The position numbers and the translations under genes are program-made. From UBA5336 sp964492485 (GTDB taxonomy: Bacteria > Pseudomonadota > Alphaproteobacteria > Caulobacterales > Hyphomonadaceae), in the NCBI GenBank assembly GCA_964492485.1, contig CAZBKM010000001.1:248001-312000 (forward strand): a stretch of DNA of 64,000 bases, given 5' to 3'. The notes beneath the pieces were generated by a model. It was not told the origin of the DNA. It saw nothing but the letters and a program-made list of their open reading frames with translations, and made no database searches. Below are positions 16,249 through 25,834 of the stretch, one piece after another. Position 1 is the stretch's first letter. Every line of letters starts with the position of its first letter.

Positions 16249-18276
16249 GATGTCGAGATCGGCTGCGAAATGGGCGTTGTCCTGGATATAGCGGAACCGC
16301 AATTCCGGCCTGCGTCCCATCAACGTCTCGATCAGCTCCGCAGGACCCGCCTCGTCCAGGCCATCGATGCCGTCGGGGAGCGTCACGCGGGCCAGCGTGC
16401 GCGTGGCCGGGTCCATCGTCGTTTCCTTGAGCTGGCCGGGGTTCATCTCCCCCAGACCCTTGAACCGGCCGATCTCGGGCTTGGCATTGGCCTTGAACTC
16501 GCGCGCGATGAGGCGGGCCTTCTCTGCATCGTCCATCGCGTAGACCGTATGCCCCTTGTGGCTGATCCGGTAGAGCGGCGGCATGGCGAGATAGAGCCGC
16601 CCGCTTTCGATCAGGCCCGGCGTCATCCGGTAGAAGAACGTGATCAGCAGCGAGGCGATATGCGCCCCGTCGACGTCGGCGTCGGTCATGATGATGATAC
16701 GCTCATAACGCAGATCGTCGACGGAGAAGGTCCGCCCCAGCGATGTTCCAAGGGCGAGCGCGAGGTCGCTCAGCTCCTGGTTCTTGTGGAGCTTGTCGTC
16801 GGACGCCGACGCCACATTCAGGATCTTTCCGCGCAGGGGCAGGATCGCCTGGGTCTTGCGGTCGCGGGCCTGCTTGGCCGAGCCGCCCGCCGAATCCCCC
16901 TCGACGATGAACAGTTCCGTCCCCTCCGGGCCGCGTGCGGAACAGTCGGCCAGTTTGCCCGGAAGCCGGAGCTTCCGCGTCGCGCTCTTGCGTTCCACAT
17001 CCTTCTGTTTACGCCGGCGGGCGCGCTCGTCTGCGCGATCCATGGCCCAGGCCAGGAGCTTGTCGGCCTCCTTGGGGCTGGCTGCGAGCCAATGATCGAA
17101 CCGGTCGCGCACCGCCGATTCGACAAGCCGGAAGGCCGCCGTCGTCGACAGCTTGTCCTTCGTCTGGCCGACGAATTCCGGGTTGCGCACAAAGACCGAC
17201 AGAAGCAGGCCCGCATGGGACATGATATCCTCAGCGGTCAGGCTGGCGGCTTTCTTCTGGCCGGTAAGTTCGCCATAGGCGCGCAGGCCCTTGGTGATGG
17301 CCGACCGAAAGCCCGCCTCATGGGTGCCGCCATCGGGCGTCGGTATCGTGTTGCAGTAGGAGCGGGAGAATCCGTCCTGCTCGCCAAAGCCGGCCGGAGT
17401 CCAAGCCACGGCCCACTCCACCTTGCCCTCGCCAGTATCGACAAGCCCCGTGAACGGGTCCTGCGTCAGCGTGGCGCGGGCGCCAAACACCTCGTCGAGC
17501 TGGTCGGCAAGTCCGTTGGGATAGGTCAGAACCGCCTCGGCAGGCACCTTGGACCCCTCGGGCAGAAGCTCCGGGTCGCAGGTCCAGCGCACTTCGACGC
17601 CTCGGAACAGATAGGCCTTGGACCTGGCCATCTGGAACAGCCGCAGCGGCTTGAAACGGAGCTTGTCGCCGAAGATCTCCGGGTCGGGCCGGAAGCGGAC
17701 ACGGGTGCCGCGCCGGTTCGGCGCCGGGCCGGCCACCTCGACCGGACCCAGCGGAAGACCACGGGAGAAGGCCTGGACATGCAGGCGCCGGTCGCGGGCA
17801 ACCTCGACCTCCACCCGCTCCGACAGCGCATTGACCACCGAAACGCCCACACCGTGCAGGCCGCCGGCGGTCTGATAGGCCTTGTCGGAAAACTTCCCCC
17901 CGGCATGGAGCGTGGTCATGATGACCTCGAGCGCCGATTTCTGTGGAAATTTGGGATGCGGATCGACCGGGATCCCGCGCCCATTGTCGGACACGCTGAT
18001 GAAGCCGTCGGCGGTGAGCGCCACCTCGATGCGAGTCGCATGGCCGGCCGTGGCCTCGTCCATGGCATTGTCGAGCACTTCCGCGAACAGGTGGTGATAG
18101 GCCTTCTCGTCCGTGCCGCCGATGTACATCCCGGGGCGCTTGCGCACGGGCTCCAGGCCTTCCAGGACCTCGATGTCGGCGGCCGAATAGCCGTTCTCTG
18201 AGGTCGCCTTGGCGGCGCTAGGGTCGGTGGGAGCGGTCATGTCGTCGAAGAGCGTCTGTTTCTGAGCTGCGGACAT
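16246..18276 (-). CDS. parE: DNA topoisomerase IV subunit B
   Basis: ParE is the ATPase subunit of topoisomerase IV, which unlinks daughter chromosomes. The 676-residue protein has the GHKL ATPase (LEPVRKRPGMYIGG, DNGRGIPVD, GGLHGVGVSVVNALS), the transducer domain, and the Toprim domain with EGDSAGGSAKQARDR and the DADVDGAHI metal site. It ends with MNPGQLKETTMDP and a normal C-terminal tail. A short length and no GyrB-type insertion favour ParE over GyrB. Its stop codon is fused to the intergenic hairpin repeat. Confidence 0.93.
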   Translation of the reverse strand: MSAAQKQTLFDDMTAPTDPSAAKATSENGYSAADIEVLEGLEPVRKRPGMYIGGTDEKAYHHLFAEVLDNAMDEATAGHATRIEVALTADGFISVSDNGRGIPVDPHPKFPQKSALEVIMTTLHAGGKFSDKAYQTAGGLHGVGVSVVNALSERVEVEVARDRRLHVQAFSRGLPLGPVEVAGPAPNRRGTRVRFRPDPEIFGDKLRFKPLRLFQMARSKAYLFRGVEVRWTCDPELLPEGSKVPAEAVLTYPNGLADQLDEVFGARATLTQDPFTGLVDTGEGKVEWAVAWTPAGFGEQDGFSRSYCNTIPTPDGGTHEAGFRSAITKGLRAYGELTGQKKAASLTAEDIMSHAGLLLSVFVRNPEFVGQTKDKLSTTAAFRLVESAVRDRFDHWLAASPKEADKLLAWAMDRADERARRRKQKDVERKSATRKLRLPGKLADCSARGPEGTELFIVEGDSAGGSAKQARDRKTQAILPLRGKILNVASASDDKLHKNQELSDLALALGTSLGRTFSVDDLRYERIIIMTDADVDGAHIASLLITFFYRMTPGLIESGRLYLAMPPLYRISHKGHTVYAMDDAEKARLIAREFKANAKPEIGRFKGLGEMNPGQLKETTMDPATRTLARVTLPDGIDGLDEAGPAELIETLMGRRPELRFRYIQDNAHFAADLDI

Positions 18277-18393
18277 CGGGCCTCCCTAGCAGATGGCCGA
18301 CGCGACGGCGACGGTCCCTGCCAGACATGGCGCGAGGATCGTAAATGCGCTGTTAACCGTCCGGCTGTGCCCGGAACCTGATCGCCGTATGCG

Positions 18394-19884
18394 TCATCCC
18401 TGCACAACGTCCGGCGCAAGGCCGAAGGCACTGGCTGCGTGAGCCAGCCGGCGTTCCACGGTTTCCGACATCATGTCGCCATAGCCTCGCTCCATCGTCA
18501 GGCGCAGCGTGTCCGCGTCCCGGCCCAGGGCGACGCGTTTCAGGATCGGGCCGGAGCGCCCGGAAAACACCGCGCCCAGGCGCATGAGCAGACCAAGCCG
18601 GCGGGCCTGGGTCTGCCTTGCCTCGCTCAACAGGGCCCGGAAGGGTTTGGGCGCCGTGAAATTGCGCGAATAGCGCGCACCGACCGCAAAGGCGATGAAG
18701 GCTCGCTCGGCATGGTCGACAGCCGAATAGGGTGCGCGCAGGGCCTGGTCATAAGCCATGTCCGCGCGGTGATCGGGATGGAACCGGGCGGCGCTGTCGG
18801 CCATCAGGCAGGCCGCGCGGTGGATACGGGCGTCATCGGCGCGGCTGCCGAAGAGCGGGGCGTCCGCCTCGAAGACCGGTGCGGTGAAGGCGTAGAGCGC
18901 GCGGCCAAAATCAAGCTGCGCCGGATCGAGCCGGGCGTACGCCACCGCACCGTCGAGCAACGGGTCACCGCGCACCTCGCCGACCATCTCGCGCAGCACC
19001 CCTTCGCGCAGACCCATCGACGACAGGACGACCCGCTGGGTTCCCGACAGACGCACCACTTCGTCCAGGACGATGGCGGCCAGATGCAGGGTCGGCGCAC
19101 GTCGGCTGGTGATCGCGCCAAGATCCAGACCGCTGGACTTCCCCGCCCGAAACGACAGGATCGCCTTCGTGGTGGAGGTCACGGCCTTCGCCGACATCAC
19201 ATGGTTTTGCAGAACTCCGAGCGGGTAGCCGGTGCGGGCCATGTGGACCTTGCCGACCGCGCGCCAGGCACCACCCACCGCATAGAAGGTCTGGGGTGCG
19301 GATCTGAGCGCATTCGAGGATTTGAGCACCTCGCGCACATGGGCGCGGATGTCGCCAGGGCTCGCCTGACTGAACGCATCGAGCGCCAGGGGTCCCAGCA
19401 TATGGGTCTCCCCCGCACAGGCGAGGGTGGGCCCGACCGGGTGCAATTCCAGACTCGACCCGCCAAGGTCGCCGATCAGACCGTCAGCCCTGTGCACGCC
19501 GGTGGCCACGCCTCGCGCAGACAGGCGCCCCTCATCCAGACCCGAGAGAACCTTCACGGGTGCGCCGGCGGCCTCCTCCGCAGCCGCGACGAAGGCCGGA
19601 CCATCCTCGGCCACACGCACCGCAGCCGTTGCCACGGCGGCGACCCGATCGATGTCGAGCGCTCGCAGGATCGCCCGGTACCGCCGCAAGGCCTTGAGCG
19701 CCTGGTCGACACCGGTTTCAGACAGCCGACCGGTCTTGCCCAGACCGTTTCCCAGCCCCGCCATGACCTTTTCGTTGAAGGTCGGCAGGGCGGACGCGCG
19801 CCACAGTGTGTAGATCACGAGGCGGACGGAGTTGGACCCGATATCGATGACCGCCGCGCGCCCGCTGACTGGCCCTTCGATCAC
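18394..19884 (-). CDS. ppx: Exopolyphosphatase/guanosine pentaphosphate phosphatase family protein
   Basis: A 496-residue Ppx/GppA enzyme that hydrolyses polyphosphate or pppGpp. The ASKHA-fold phosphate loops are AVIDIGSNSVRLVIY near the N terminus and LIGDLGGSSLELHPV; a C-terminal HD-like helical domain follows. I chose the GTG at 19884, whose GTGA overlaps the stop codon of ppk. The open frame continues upstream, but only through ppk on another frame. Coupling to ppk indicates joint control of polyphosphate synthesis and breakdown. Confidence 0.88.
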   Translation of the reverse strand: MIEGPVSGRAAVIDIGSNSVRLVIYTLWRASALPTFNEKVMAGLGNGLGKTGRLSETGVDQALKALRRYRAILRALDIDRVAAVATAAVRVAEDGPAFVAAAEEAAGAPVKVLSGLDEGRLSARGVATGVHRADGLIGDLGGSSLELHPVGPTLACAGETHMLGPLALDAFSQASPGDIRAHVREVLKSSNALRSAPQTFYAVGGAWRAVGKVHMARTGYPLGVLQNHVMSAKAVTSTTKAILSFRAGKSSGLDLGAITSRRAPTLHLAAIVLDEVVRLSGTQRVVLSSMGLREGVLREMVGEVRGDPLLDGAVAYARLDPAQLDFGRALYAFTAPVFEADAPLFGSRADDARIHRAACLMADSAARFHPDHRADMAYDQALRAPYSAVDHAERAFIAFAVGARYSRNFTAPKPFRALLSEARQTQARRLGLLMRLGAVFSGRSGPILKRVALGRDADTLRLTMERGYGDMMSETVERRLAHAASAFGLAPDVVQG

Positions 19885-22061
19885 GCGCGGCTCCGCCGCT
19901 TCTTGGGATTGAGGCGCGGCGGCAAACTCACCTCCAGGGCGCTGCCACGGCCCGAAAGGCTGGGGTTGTCCATGAAATAACGATGCGCGCTGAACCCCTG
20001 GGTCGTCCCGGGCGGCAGGAGGCGCTGATAGCTGCCGTCCGGCTCCATGACCCAACTCTGAAGGTCGTCATTCAGGTTGGCGACCATGATCTGGTTCAGG
20101 ACCTGACGGTGCACGGTCGGCGTCTCCACCGGCACCAGCGATTCCACCCGCCGCTTCAGGTTGCGCTGCATCCAGTCGGCGGAGGAGATGTAGACCCGGG
20201 CCCGCGCCGAAGGGAGTTCCGCGCCATTCGCAAAGCAGACGATTCGCGCATGTTCCAGGAACCGTCCGACAATGCTCTTGACCTGGATCGTCTCCGAGAG
20301 ACCGGGGACGCCAGGCCTGAGGCAGCAGATCCCGCGCACGATCAGGGTGATCGGAACACCCGCCTGGCTCGCCCTGTACAGCGCGTCGATCACGTCCTCA
20401 TCCACCAGCGAGTTCAGTTTCGCCCAGATGCCCGACGGCTTTCCGGCACGGGCATTCTCGGCTTCCTGCGCGATCCGGTTCACCAGTTCGGCCTGGAGAC
20501 CGACCGGCGACATGGCGATCTTCTCGAAGGCGGGTCCGACGTCGGGCGGTTCACGATAGGCCGTGACGAAGTTGAACAGCCGATTCGCATCCCGGCCAAG
20601 CGCCGCATCGGCCGTGAACAGGGACAGATCGGTATAGATACGTGCCGTGACCGGATGATAGTTCCCGGTGCCGTAATGGGTGTAGGTGCGCAGCTGCCCC
20701 TCTTCCCGGCGTACCACCAGCGAGACCTTGGCGTGGGTCTTGTACTCGATGAACCCGTAGACGACCTGCACGCCGGCGCGTTCCAGGTCCCGCGCCAGAC
20801 GAAGATTGGCTTCCTCGTCGAAGCGCGCCTTGATCTCCACCAGAGCGGTGACGTTCTTCCCCGCCTCCGCGGCTTCCACCAGGGCGGCCACGATGGGGGA
20901 ATTGGCGGAGGTCCGGTAAAGTGTCTGCTTGATCGCCACCACATTCGGATCCGCGGCCGCCTGGCGCAGGAACTGGACCACCACGTCGAAACTCTCATAG
21001 GGATGGTGGACGACGATGTCCTTGGCGCGAATCGCCGCGAAGCAGTCGCCGCCCAGCTCCCTTATCCGTTCAGGGTAACGCGGCTCGTAGGGCGCAAAGA
21101 TCAGATCGGGACGATCGTCCAGGATCAGTTCCTTGAGCTGGGCCATGCCCAGGATGCCATCCGCCAGCACCACGTCCTGGGGTTCCGCCTCGATCTCGCG
21201 AATGATGAAGTTGCGCAGCGATTCCGGGGCGTCCTTCTCCAGCTTGATCCGGACGATCCGGCCCCGCCGGCGCTGCTTGAGGAGGATCTCGAACTCGCGG
21301 ATGAGGTCTTCGGCCTCCTCCTCGATCTCGATGTCGCTGTCACGCACGATGCGGAACAGGCAACGCCCGGTGACCGCATAGCCGGGAAACAGCTCGTCCA
21401 GGAACAGGATCAGCACATCCTCGAGCGCAATGAAGCGCGCTTCACCCTTCTTCGATTGAGGCAGCCTGATGAAGCGCGCGGCAAAGGCCGGCAAGGGCAC
21501 CAGACCGGTCATCACGTCGCCGCCATCATTGGCTTTCAGCGTCAAGGCCAGCGCAAAGCCGAGATTGGGGATGAAGGGAAACGGGTGGGCCGGATCGACC
21601 GCCAGCGGCGTCACGATGGGAAACAGCCGCTCGGCGAAGTATTCCGACAGCCAGGTGCGATCGGCCCTGGTCAGCGCGGACGGTGCCAGCACGCGGATGC
21701 CTTCCGCGTCGAGATCCTTGCGCAGGCTGGTCCAGCGCGTCTGCTGGTCCCGCATCAGCCTGCCGGCGCGTTCCTCGATGGCTGCGACCTGCTCTGCGGG
21801 CGTCAGGCCATCCTGACCGGGGCGCACGATGCCGGCACGTACCTGCTCGCGCAGACCGGCATAGCGGACCATGTAGAACTCATCGAGGTTGCTGGCAGAG
21901 ATGGACAGGAACCGGAGCCGCTCGAGCAGCGGATGGGCCGGATTCGCGGCCTCTTCCAGAACGCGCTGATTGAACTGGAGCCAGGACAGCTCCCGGTTCA
22001 AGAAACGCTCCGGTGACCCCATCAGATCGGGGATGTCGGCCTTCGCGGTCGCCTCACTCAT
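19881..22061 (-). CDS. ppk: Polyphosphate kinase 1
   Basis: PPK1 polymerises ATP gamma-phosphate into polyphosphate. The 726-residue protein shows FLNRELSWLQFNQRVLEEA near the start, SASNLDEFYMVRYAGL, HHPYESFDVVVQFLRQAA, and the catalytic-histidine region GTGNYHPVTARIYTD. A second conserved His block lies in RVYISSADWMQRNLKRRVE. The MSEATAK start overlaps the end of hdaA by eight bases and gives normal family length; the longer frame upstream would run through hdaA. hdaA-ppk adjacency is common in alphaproteobacteria. Confidence 0.95.
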   Translation of the reverse strand: MSEATAKADIPDLMGSPERFLNRELSWLQFNQRVLEEAANPAHPLLERLRFLSISASNLDEFYMVRYAGLREQVRAGIVRPGQDGLTPAEQVAAIEERAGRLMRDQQTRWTSLRKDLDAEGIRVLAPSALTRADRTWLSEYFAERLFPIVTPLAVDPAHPFPFIPNLGFALALTLKANDGGDVMTGLVPLPAFAARFIRLPQSKKGEARFIALEDVLILFLDELFPGYAVTGRCLFRIVRDSDIEIEEEAEDLIREFEILLKQRRRGRIVRIKLEKDAPESLRNFIIREIEAEPQDVVLADGILGMAQLKELILDDRPDLIFAPYEPRYPERIRELGGDCFAAIRAKDIVVHHPYESFDVVVQFLRQAAADPNVVAIKQTLYRTSANSPIVAALVEAAEAGKNVTALVEIKARFDEEANLRLARDLERAGVQVVYGFIEYKTHAKVSLVVRREEGQLRTYTHYGTGNYHPVTARIYTDLSLFTADAALGRDANRLFNFVTAYREPPDVGPAFEKIAMSPVGLQAELVNRIAQEAENARAGKPSGIWAKLNSLVDEDVIDALYRASQAGVPITLIVRGICCLRPGVPGLSETIQVKSIVGRFLEHARIVCFANGAELPSARARVYISSADWMQRNLKRRVESLVPVETPTVHRQVLNQIMVANLNDDLQSWVMEPDGSYQRLLPPGTTQGFSAHRYFMDNPSLSGRGSALEVSLPPRLNPKKRRSRA

Positions 22062-22800
22062 CGGCCTCGCCCGCCTCCTCTTCGTCGGGATCGATGGACA
22101 CGCCTGCTGCCCGCAAGACGTCGCGCGCCACCGGTATCGTAAGCCGCCGTCCGGTTCCAGCCGTCGCGTTGGCGAAAGCTTCGGCTGCCTGCTCCAGAAC
22201 CTCATAGTCACGGGGCAGCCGCCGGGTCAGATAGGTGGCCACCTCAGGTGTCAGCGCGAAGTACCGGTCCTGGCAGGCGCGCTCCAGTCGAATCGCGACC
22301 ATCGCCTCATCGGGCGAGGCGATCTCGGCGACCATCATCGCGCGCAGCCGCGACAGCAGATCGGGCTGGCTCACCTGCCAGCGCTGCGGGGGCAGATGGG
22401 CCGTCAGGAGAACCGGATGCCCCAGATGCGCGGCACGGTTCAGAAGCGTCAGGAGACTGGAGTCCCGCCGGATCGCGTCGGCCTGGTCGATGGCCAGCGC
22501 GGCATCGGCCTGCGCTTCCAGATCGCCCCTGCCCAGCCGGTCCACCTCTGCCCCGGTCAGGACCCGGCCGAAAAAGCGCCGGGCGAACGCCTCGGCCAGG
22601 CTGCTCAGTCCGCAGCGGGGCGGGCCGTAGATGCAGACGGCCGGACCGGGCCAAAGGTCCGGTTGCCGGGCCAGGGCCAGCGCCCGGCTGTTCGAAGGCG
22701 TCTCCGCCAGCGTCTCGAAGGTCGCGGCATCCTTCGGAAAGGCCAGGCGAAGTTGGGTGGGCGAGGGTCGATCGTTCGACGGGTCGTCTGTCAACGTCAC
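22054..22800 (-). CDS. hdaA: DnaA-inactivating AAA+ protein HdaA
   Basis: HdaA (Hda) acts with the beta clamp to trigger ATP hydrolysis by DnaA and so limits replication initiation. The 248-residue product has an N-terminal QLRLAF, fitting the clamp-binding QL(S/D)LxF motif. A DnaA-like AAA+ core includes the Walker B-like AALAIDQADAI and the box VII arginine region DLLSRLRAMMVAEI. The Walker A equivalent is GPPRCGLSSL, with leucine where lysine is expected. It starts with GTG overlapping the DUF2066 stop codon (GTGA) and overlaps ppk downstream. Confidence 0.85.
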   Translation of the reverse strand: MTLTDDPSNDRPSPTQLRLAFPKDAATFETLAETPSNSRALALARQPDLWPGPAVCIYGPPRCGLSSLAEAFARRFFGRVLTGAEVDRLGRGDLEAQADAALAIDQADAIRRDSSLLTLLNRAAHLGHPVLLTAHLPPQRWQVSQPDLLSRLRAMMVAEIASPDEAMVAIRLERACQDRYFALTPEVATYLTRRLPRDYEVLEQAAEAFANATAGTGRRLTIPVARDVLRAAGVSIDPDEEEAGEADE

Positions 22801-24065
22801 CGGCTCGCAGGCATTTGTCCGGCTTCAGATGTTCCCGGAACTCCGGGGGTTTCGGGCGCCGACCCGGGCGCGCCCGGCGCGCGCCCCCCGTCGGACGGCA
22901 CGGTGGGCAGACGTGGCAGTCCGGACAGGGACTTCGAGATCACCCAGCCGGAGGGATCGGCATCCACCGCGATTCCGCGCTGGCGCAACTCCGACTCCAG
23001 GCGCTGGCGCTCGCCGCCATAGGCGAACCGCACCAGGGCGCCGTCACGTGCCACGGCCACGGTCTGGAACGCCTTCACGAGGGGAGAGCGGCTCAGCGCG
23101 CGCCGCAGCTCCGTCCACTCCGCGATCGAACCATAGAGGACATTTGCCTCCACGGGCGTCAGCGTGTCCGTCCGGACCACGGACTGACGCTTCCAATGGG
23201 TGCTGAGCAAATTCGAGGCGGCGTCCACGGCCTCTTCCAGCGTTGGTACATAGGAGGTTCGTCCGAGCGGAAGGTTTCCGGCCTGGGTGACCAGCGTCAC
23301 GTCCACGGCATAGGCGTCGGGACGCCCCACCAGCCGGGCGATCACGCCCCGTTCTGCCCCGGCCTGCTCGATCATCGGGGCGAGATCGGCATACTCCGGC
23401 TGCTCGGGATAATCCGTCCCGGGCCGAGACACAAAGGGCGCCAGAGGTTCGGCGGCGCGCTCGGGCCACGCGGTTTCCCATGTCAGCGGCTGATCGTCTG
23501 GCGAAGTAGGGCTGTCCGAAGCATCATCCGCCCCTGCGGCCTCGCCGCCATCCTGCATCCCATCCGCCCCGCGGTCCGGCAGGTTTCCCATTGGGTCCCC
23601 GCCTGTGTCTGGCACCACGGCCGCATCCGGCCGCAGCTTGCGGCCGCCGAGCGGAACGATCAGGCTCAGCGGCGCCTGGCGATCCACATACGGAAGCTCG
23701 CGCGTTTGGAGATAGGTCCGCACCTCGCGCGGATTGAAAACGACCGAAAGAACGCCGACGTATCGCCCGCCGCCGCGAGTCTCCTGTTCCACGTCGACGG
23801 CTACCGTCATCCGGTCGGCCGTCTCCTGATCCATCTCGATCCCGTTGAGCACGGCACGGTCTTCCGGGAGGGTCAGCTTCTCGACGATGCGGAATGCGCC
23901 TTCTAGGCGTGCGGCCGCCAGCGCCTTCTGCTGCGCCTCGATCACGCTCGGCGCGCGCTCGTCGACGGGAATGCCGGTGACGGTGTAGACCGCCCGCGTG
24001 TCGGCGGATGCCGGCAGCGACACACAAAGCACGGCGAGCAGGATCAAGAGGCAAGAACGAATCAT
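22797..24065 (-). CDS. DUF2066 domain periplasmic protein
   Basis: A 422-residue secreted protein with a cleavable signal peptide (MIRSCLLILLAVLCVSLPASA). DUF2066 features follow: IEAQQKALAAARLEGAFRIVEKL and GVLSVVFNPREVRTYLQ. An acidic disordered linker occupies about residues 150-200, and a proline- and glycine-rich tail ends the protein. Role unknown; the family sits beside hda and purM in many proteobacteria. Start chosen at the ATG with AAGGAG ten bases upstream; a second in-frame ATG at 24095 has no such site. It leads a four-gene overlapping run (DUF2066, hdaA, ppk, ppx), divergent from purM. Confidence 0.85.
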   Translation of the reverse strand: MIRSCLLILLAVLCVSLPASADTRAVYTVTGIPVDERAPSVIEAQQKALAAARLEGAFRIVEKLTLPEDRAVLNGIEMDQETADRMTVAVDVEQETRGGGRYVGVLSVVFNPREVRTYLQTRELPYVDRQAPLSLIVPLGGRKLRPDAAVVPDTGGDPMGNLPDRGADGMQDGGEAAGADDASDSPTSPDDQPLTWETAWPERAAEPLAPFVSRPGTDYPEQPEYADLAPMIEQAGAERGVIARLVGRPDAYAVDVTLVTQAGNLPLGRTSYVPTLEEAVDAASNLLSTHWKRQSVVRTDTLTPVEANVLYGSIAEWTELRRALSRSPLVKAFQTVAVARDGALVRFAYGGERQRLESELRQRGIAVDADPSGWVISKSLSGLPRLPTVPSDGGRAPGAPGSAPETPGVPGTSEAGQMPASR

Positions 24066-24170
24066 GGCAGGCGCGCTCCTTACTGTGCTAGGCATAGCAG
24101 CGCCCCCGGCATGCCGGAACCTCCGCCGCTCACCGGGTCTGCTGATTTCCACGAGAGAGCGCCCCCACCC

Positions 24171-25214
24171 ATGACCGACACACCCGGGACGTCCAAGCCC
24201 CCATCTCCGCTCACCTATCGCGAGGCCGGCGTCGACATCGATGCGGGCAACCGGCTCGTCTCCGCGATATCGCCGCTCGCCCGCGCAACGGATCGGCCAG
24301 GAACCATGGGATCGCTCGGCGGGTTCGGCGCGCTGTTCGACCCGCGTGCAGCGGGTTATACGGACCCCGTCCTGGTTTCGGGGACAGATGGGGTCGGCAC
24401 GAAGCTGATGCTTGCCTTCGAGACCGGGCATCACGACACGATCGGCATCGATCTGGTGGCCATGTGCGCGAACGACGTGCTGGCACAGGGCGCGGAGCCG
24501 CTGTTCTTTCTCGACTACTTTGCCTGTGGCCGGCTCAGCGAGGGGGTGGCCGAGGCCGTGATCCGCGGCATCGCAGAAGGGTGCCGCCAGGCTGGCTGTG
24601 CCCTCATTGGCGGCGAGACGGCGGAAATGCCGGGTATGTATCCAGAGGGCCACTATGATCTTGCCGGTTTCGTCGTCGGCGCGGCCGAGCGCGACCGGCT
24701 CCTGCCGCGACATGGCGACATGCAGGCAGGTGACGTTCTCATCGGTCTGGCGTCGTCCGGGCCCCATTCGAACGGCTATTCCCTGATCCGGCGGGTGGTG
24801 GACCGTGCCGGGCTCTCTCTGGATGCGCCGGCGCCCTTCGCGCCCGGCCAGACGCTTGGCGCCGCCCTGCTCACACCGACCCGGCTGTATCCCGCTCTGG
24901 CACGCCCGCTCATCGCCGACGGCACGGTGAAGGCCATCTCCCATGTGACCGGCGGCGGGCTGACGGAAAACGTCCCCCGGATGTGTCCCGGCGCCCTGGC
25001 ACCCGCCATCGACAGGACCAGCTGGAGCCCACCGCCGGTGTTCGACTGGCTGGCTGAGGCAGGCGGGATCGAGACCGAGGAGATGTATCGCACCTTCAAC
25101 ATGGGGATCGGCCTGGTCCTGTGCGTGTCGCGTCACGCAGCGCCCGCCGCCATCGCGCACCTCGAGGCAGCAGGCGAGAGTCCCATGGCGATCGGTGAAT
25201 TGGTGACCGCATGA
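24171..25214 (+). CDS. purM: Phosphoribosylformylglycinamidine cyclo-ligase
   Basis: PurM (AIR synthetase) catalyses the ATP-dependent fifth step of purine synthesis. The 347-residue protein has LTYREAGVDIDAGNRLV, GFGALFDPR, the DGVGTKL loop, GGETAEMPGMY and GLASSGPHSNGYSLIR, all diagnostic. An open frame extends 20 codons upstream, but the MTDTPG start gives the family's standard length. Its stop codon overlaps the purN start (ATGA). Confidence 0.96.
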   Translation: MTDTPGTSKPPSPLTYREAGVDIDAGNRLVSAISPLARATDRPGTMGSLGGFGALFDPRAAGYTDPVLVSGTDGVGTKLMLAFETGHHDTIGIDLVAMCANDVLAQGAEPLFFLDYFACGRLSEGVAEAVIRGIAEGCRQAGCALIGGETAEMPGMYPEGHYDLAGFVVGAAERDRLLPRHGDMQAGDVLIGLASSGPHSNGYSLIRRVVDRAGLSLDAPAPFAPGQTLGAALLTPTRLYPALARPLIADGTVKAISHVTGGGLTENVPRMCPGALAPAIDRTSWSPPPVFDWLAEAGGIETEEMYRTFNMGIGLVLCVSRHAAPAAIAHLEAAGESPMAIGELVTA

Positions 25215-25834
25215 GCGGGGCACCCGCCGAACCGGCCCGCCGGCTGCCCCTGGCGATCCTGATCTCGGGACGCGGTTCCAACATGGCGGCCATTCTCGAC
25301 GCGGCGCGCGCCCCGGACTATCCGGCCCGGCCGGTGCTGGTCCTCTCCAACCGACCGGGCGCTGCCGGTCTCGAGACCGCGGCCGAGCGGGGCATTGCCA
25401 CCGCTACGGTTGACCACCGGGCCTACGGGCAGGACCGCGAGGCGTTCGAGCGCGACCTCGACCGCCATCTTGCTGCGCACGGGGTGGATCTCGTCGCGCT
25501 GGCCGGCTTCATGCGCGTGCTGACCCCCTGGTTCGTCCGCCGATGGTCGGGCCGGCTGGTGAACATCCACCCTTCCCTGCTGCCCAAGTATCGCGGCCTC
25601 GATACCCATACCCGCGCCCTCGCGGCAGGGGACTCCGTGGCCGGATGCAGCGTCCACTTCGTAAGCGAGGGCGTCGACGAAGGCGCGGTGATCGCCCAGG
25701 CCGACGTGCCGGTCCTGCCCGGCGACACGCCCGACCGTCTGGCCGAGCGGGTCTTGGCCGCGGAGCACCGGCTCTACCCTGATGCCCTTGCCCGCGTCGC
25801 GAGACAGCGCCTCGCCGCGAAGTCAGACGGCTGA
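25211..25834 (+). CDS. purN: Phosphoribosylglycinamide formyltransferase
   Basis: PurN transfers a formyl group from 10-formyl-THF to GAR. The 207-residue product has the ISGRGSNMAAIL phosphate loop, LAGFMRVLTPWFV, and the catalytic NIHPSLLPKYRGLDTH with the conserved Asn and His. It is coupled to purM by a 4-base overlap and ends with a 12-base convergent overlap with the amidase gene. Confidence 0.96.
   Translation: MSGAPAEPARRLPLAILISGRGSNMAAILDAARAPDYPARPVLVLSNRPGAAGLETAAERGIATATVDHRAYGQDREAFERDLDRHLAAHGVDLVALAGFMRVLTPWFVRRWSGRLVNIHPSLLPKYRGLDTHTRALAAGDSVAGCSVHFVSEGVDEGAVIAQADVPVLPGDTPDRLAERVLAAEHRLYPDALARVARQRLAAKSDG

Noticed and set aside
16030..18201. A 723-residue open frame antisense to parE
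   Set aside because: Its translation is Arg/Gly/His-rich with no family resemblance, and parE on the other strand is complete and conserved. Long antisense frames are expected in GC-rich DNA.
19983..22016. A 677-residue open frame antisense to ppk
   Set aside because: Low-complexity, His/Asp/Gly-rich product without motifs; ppk is intact on the other strand.
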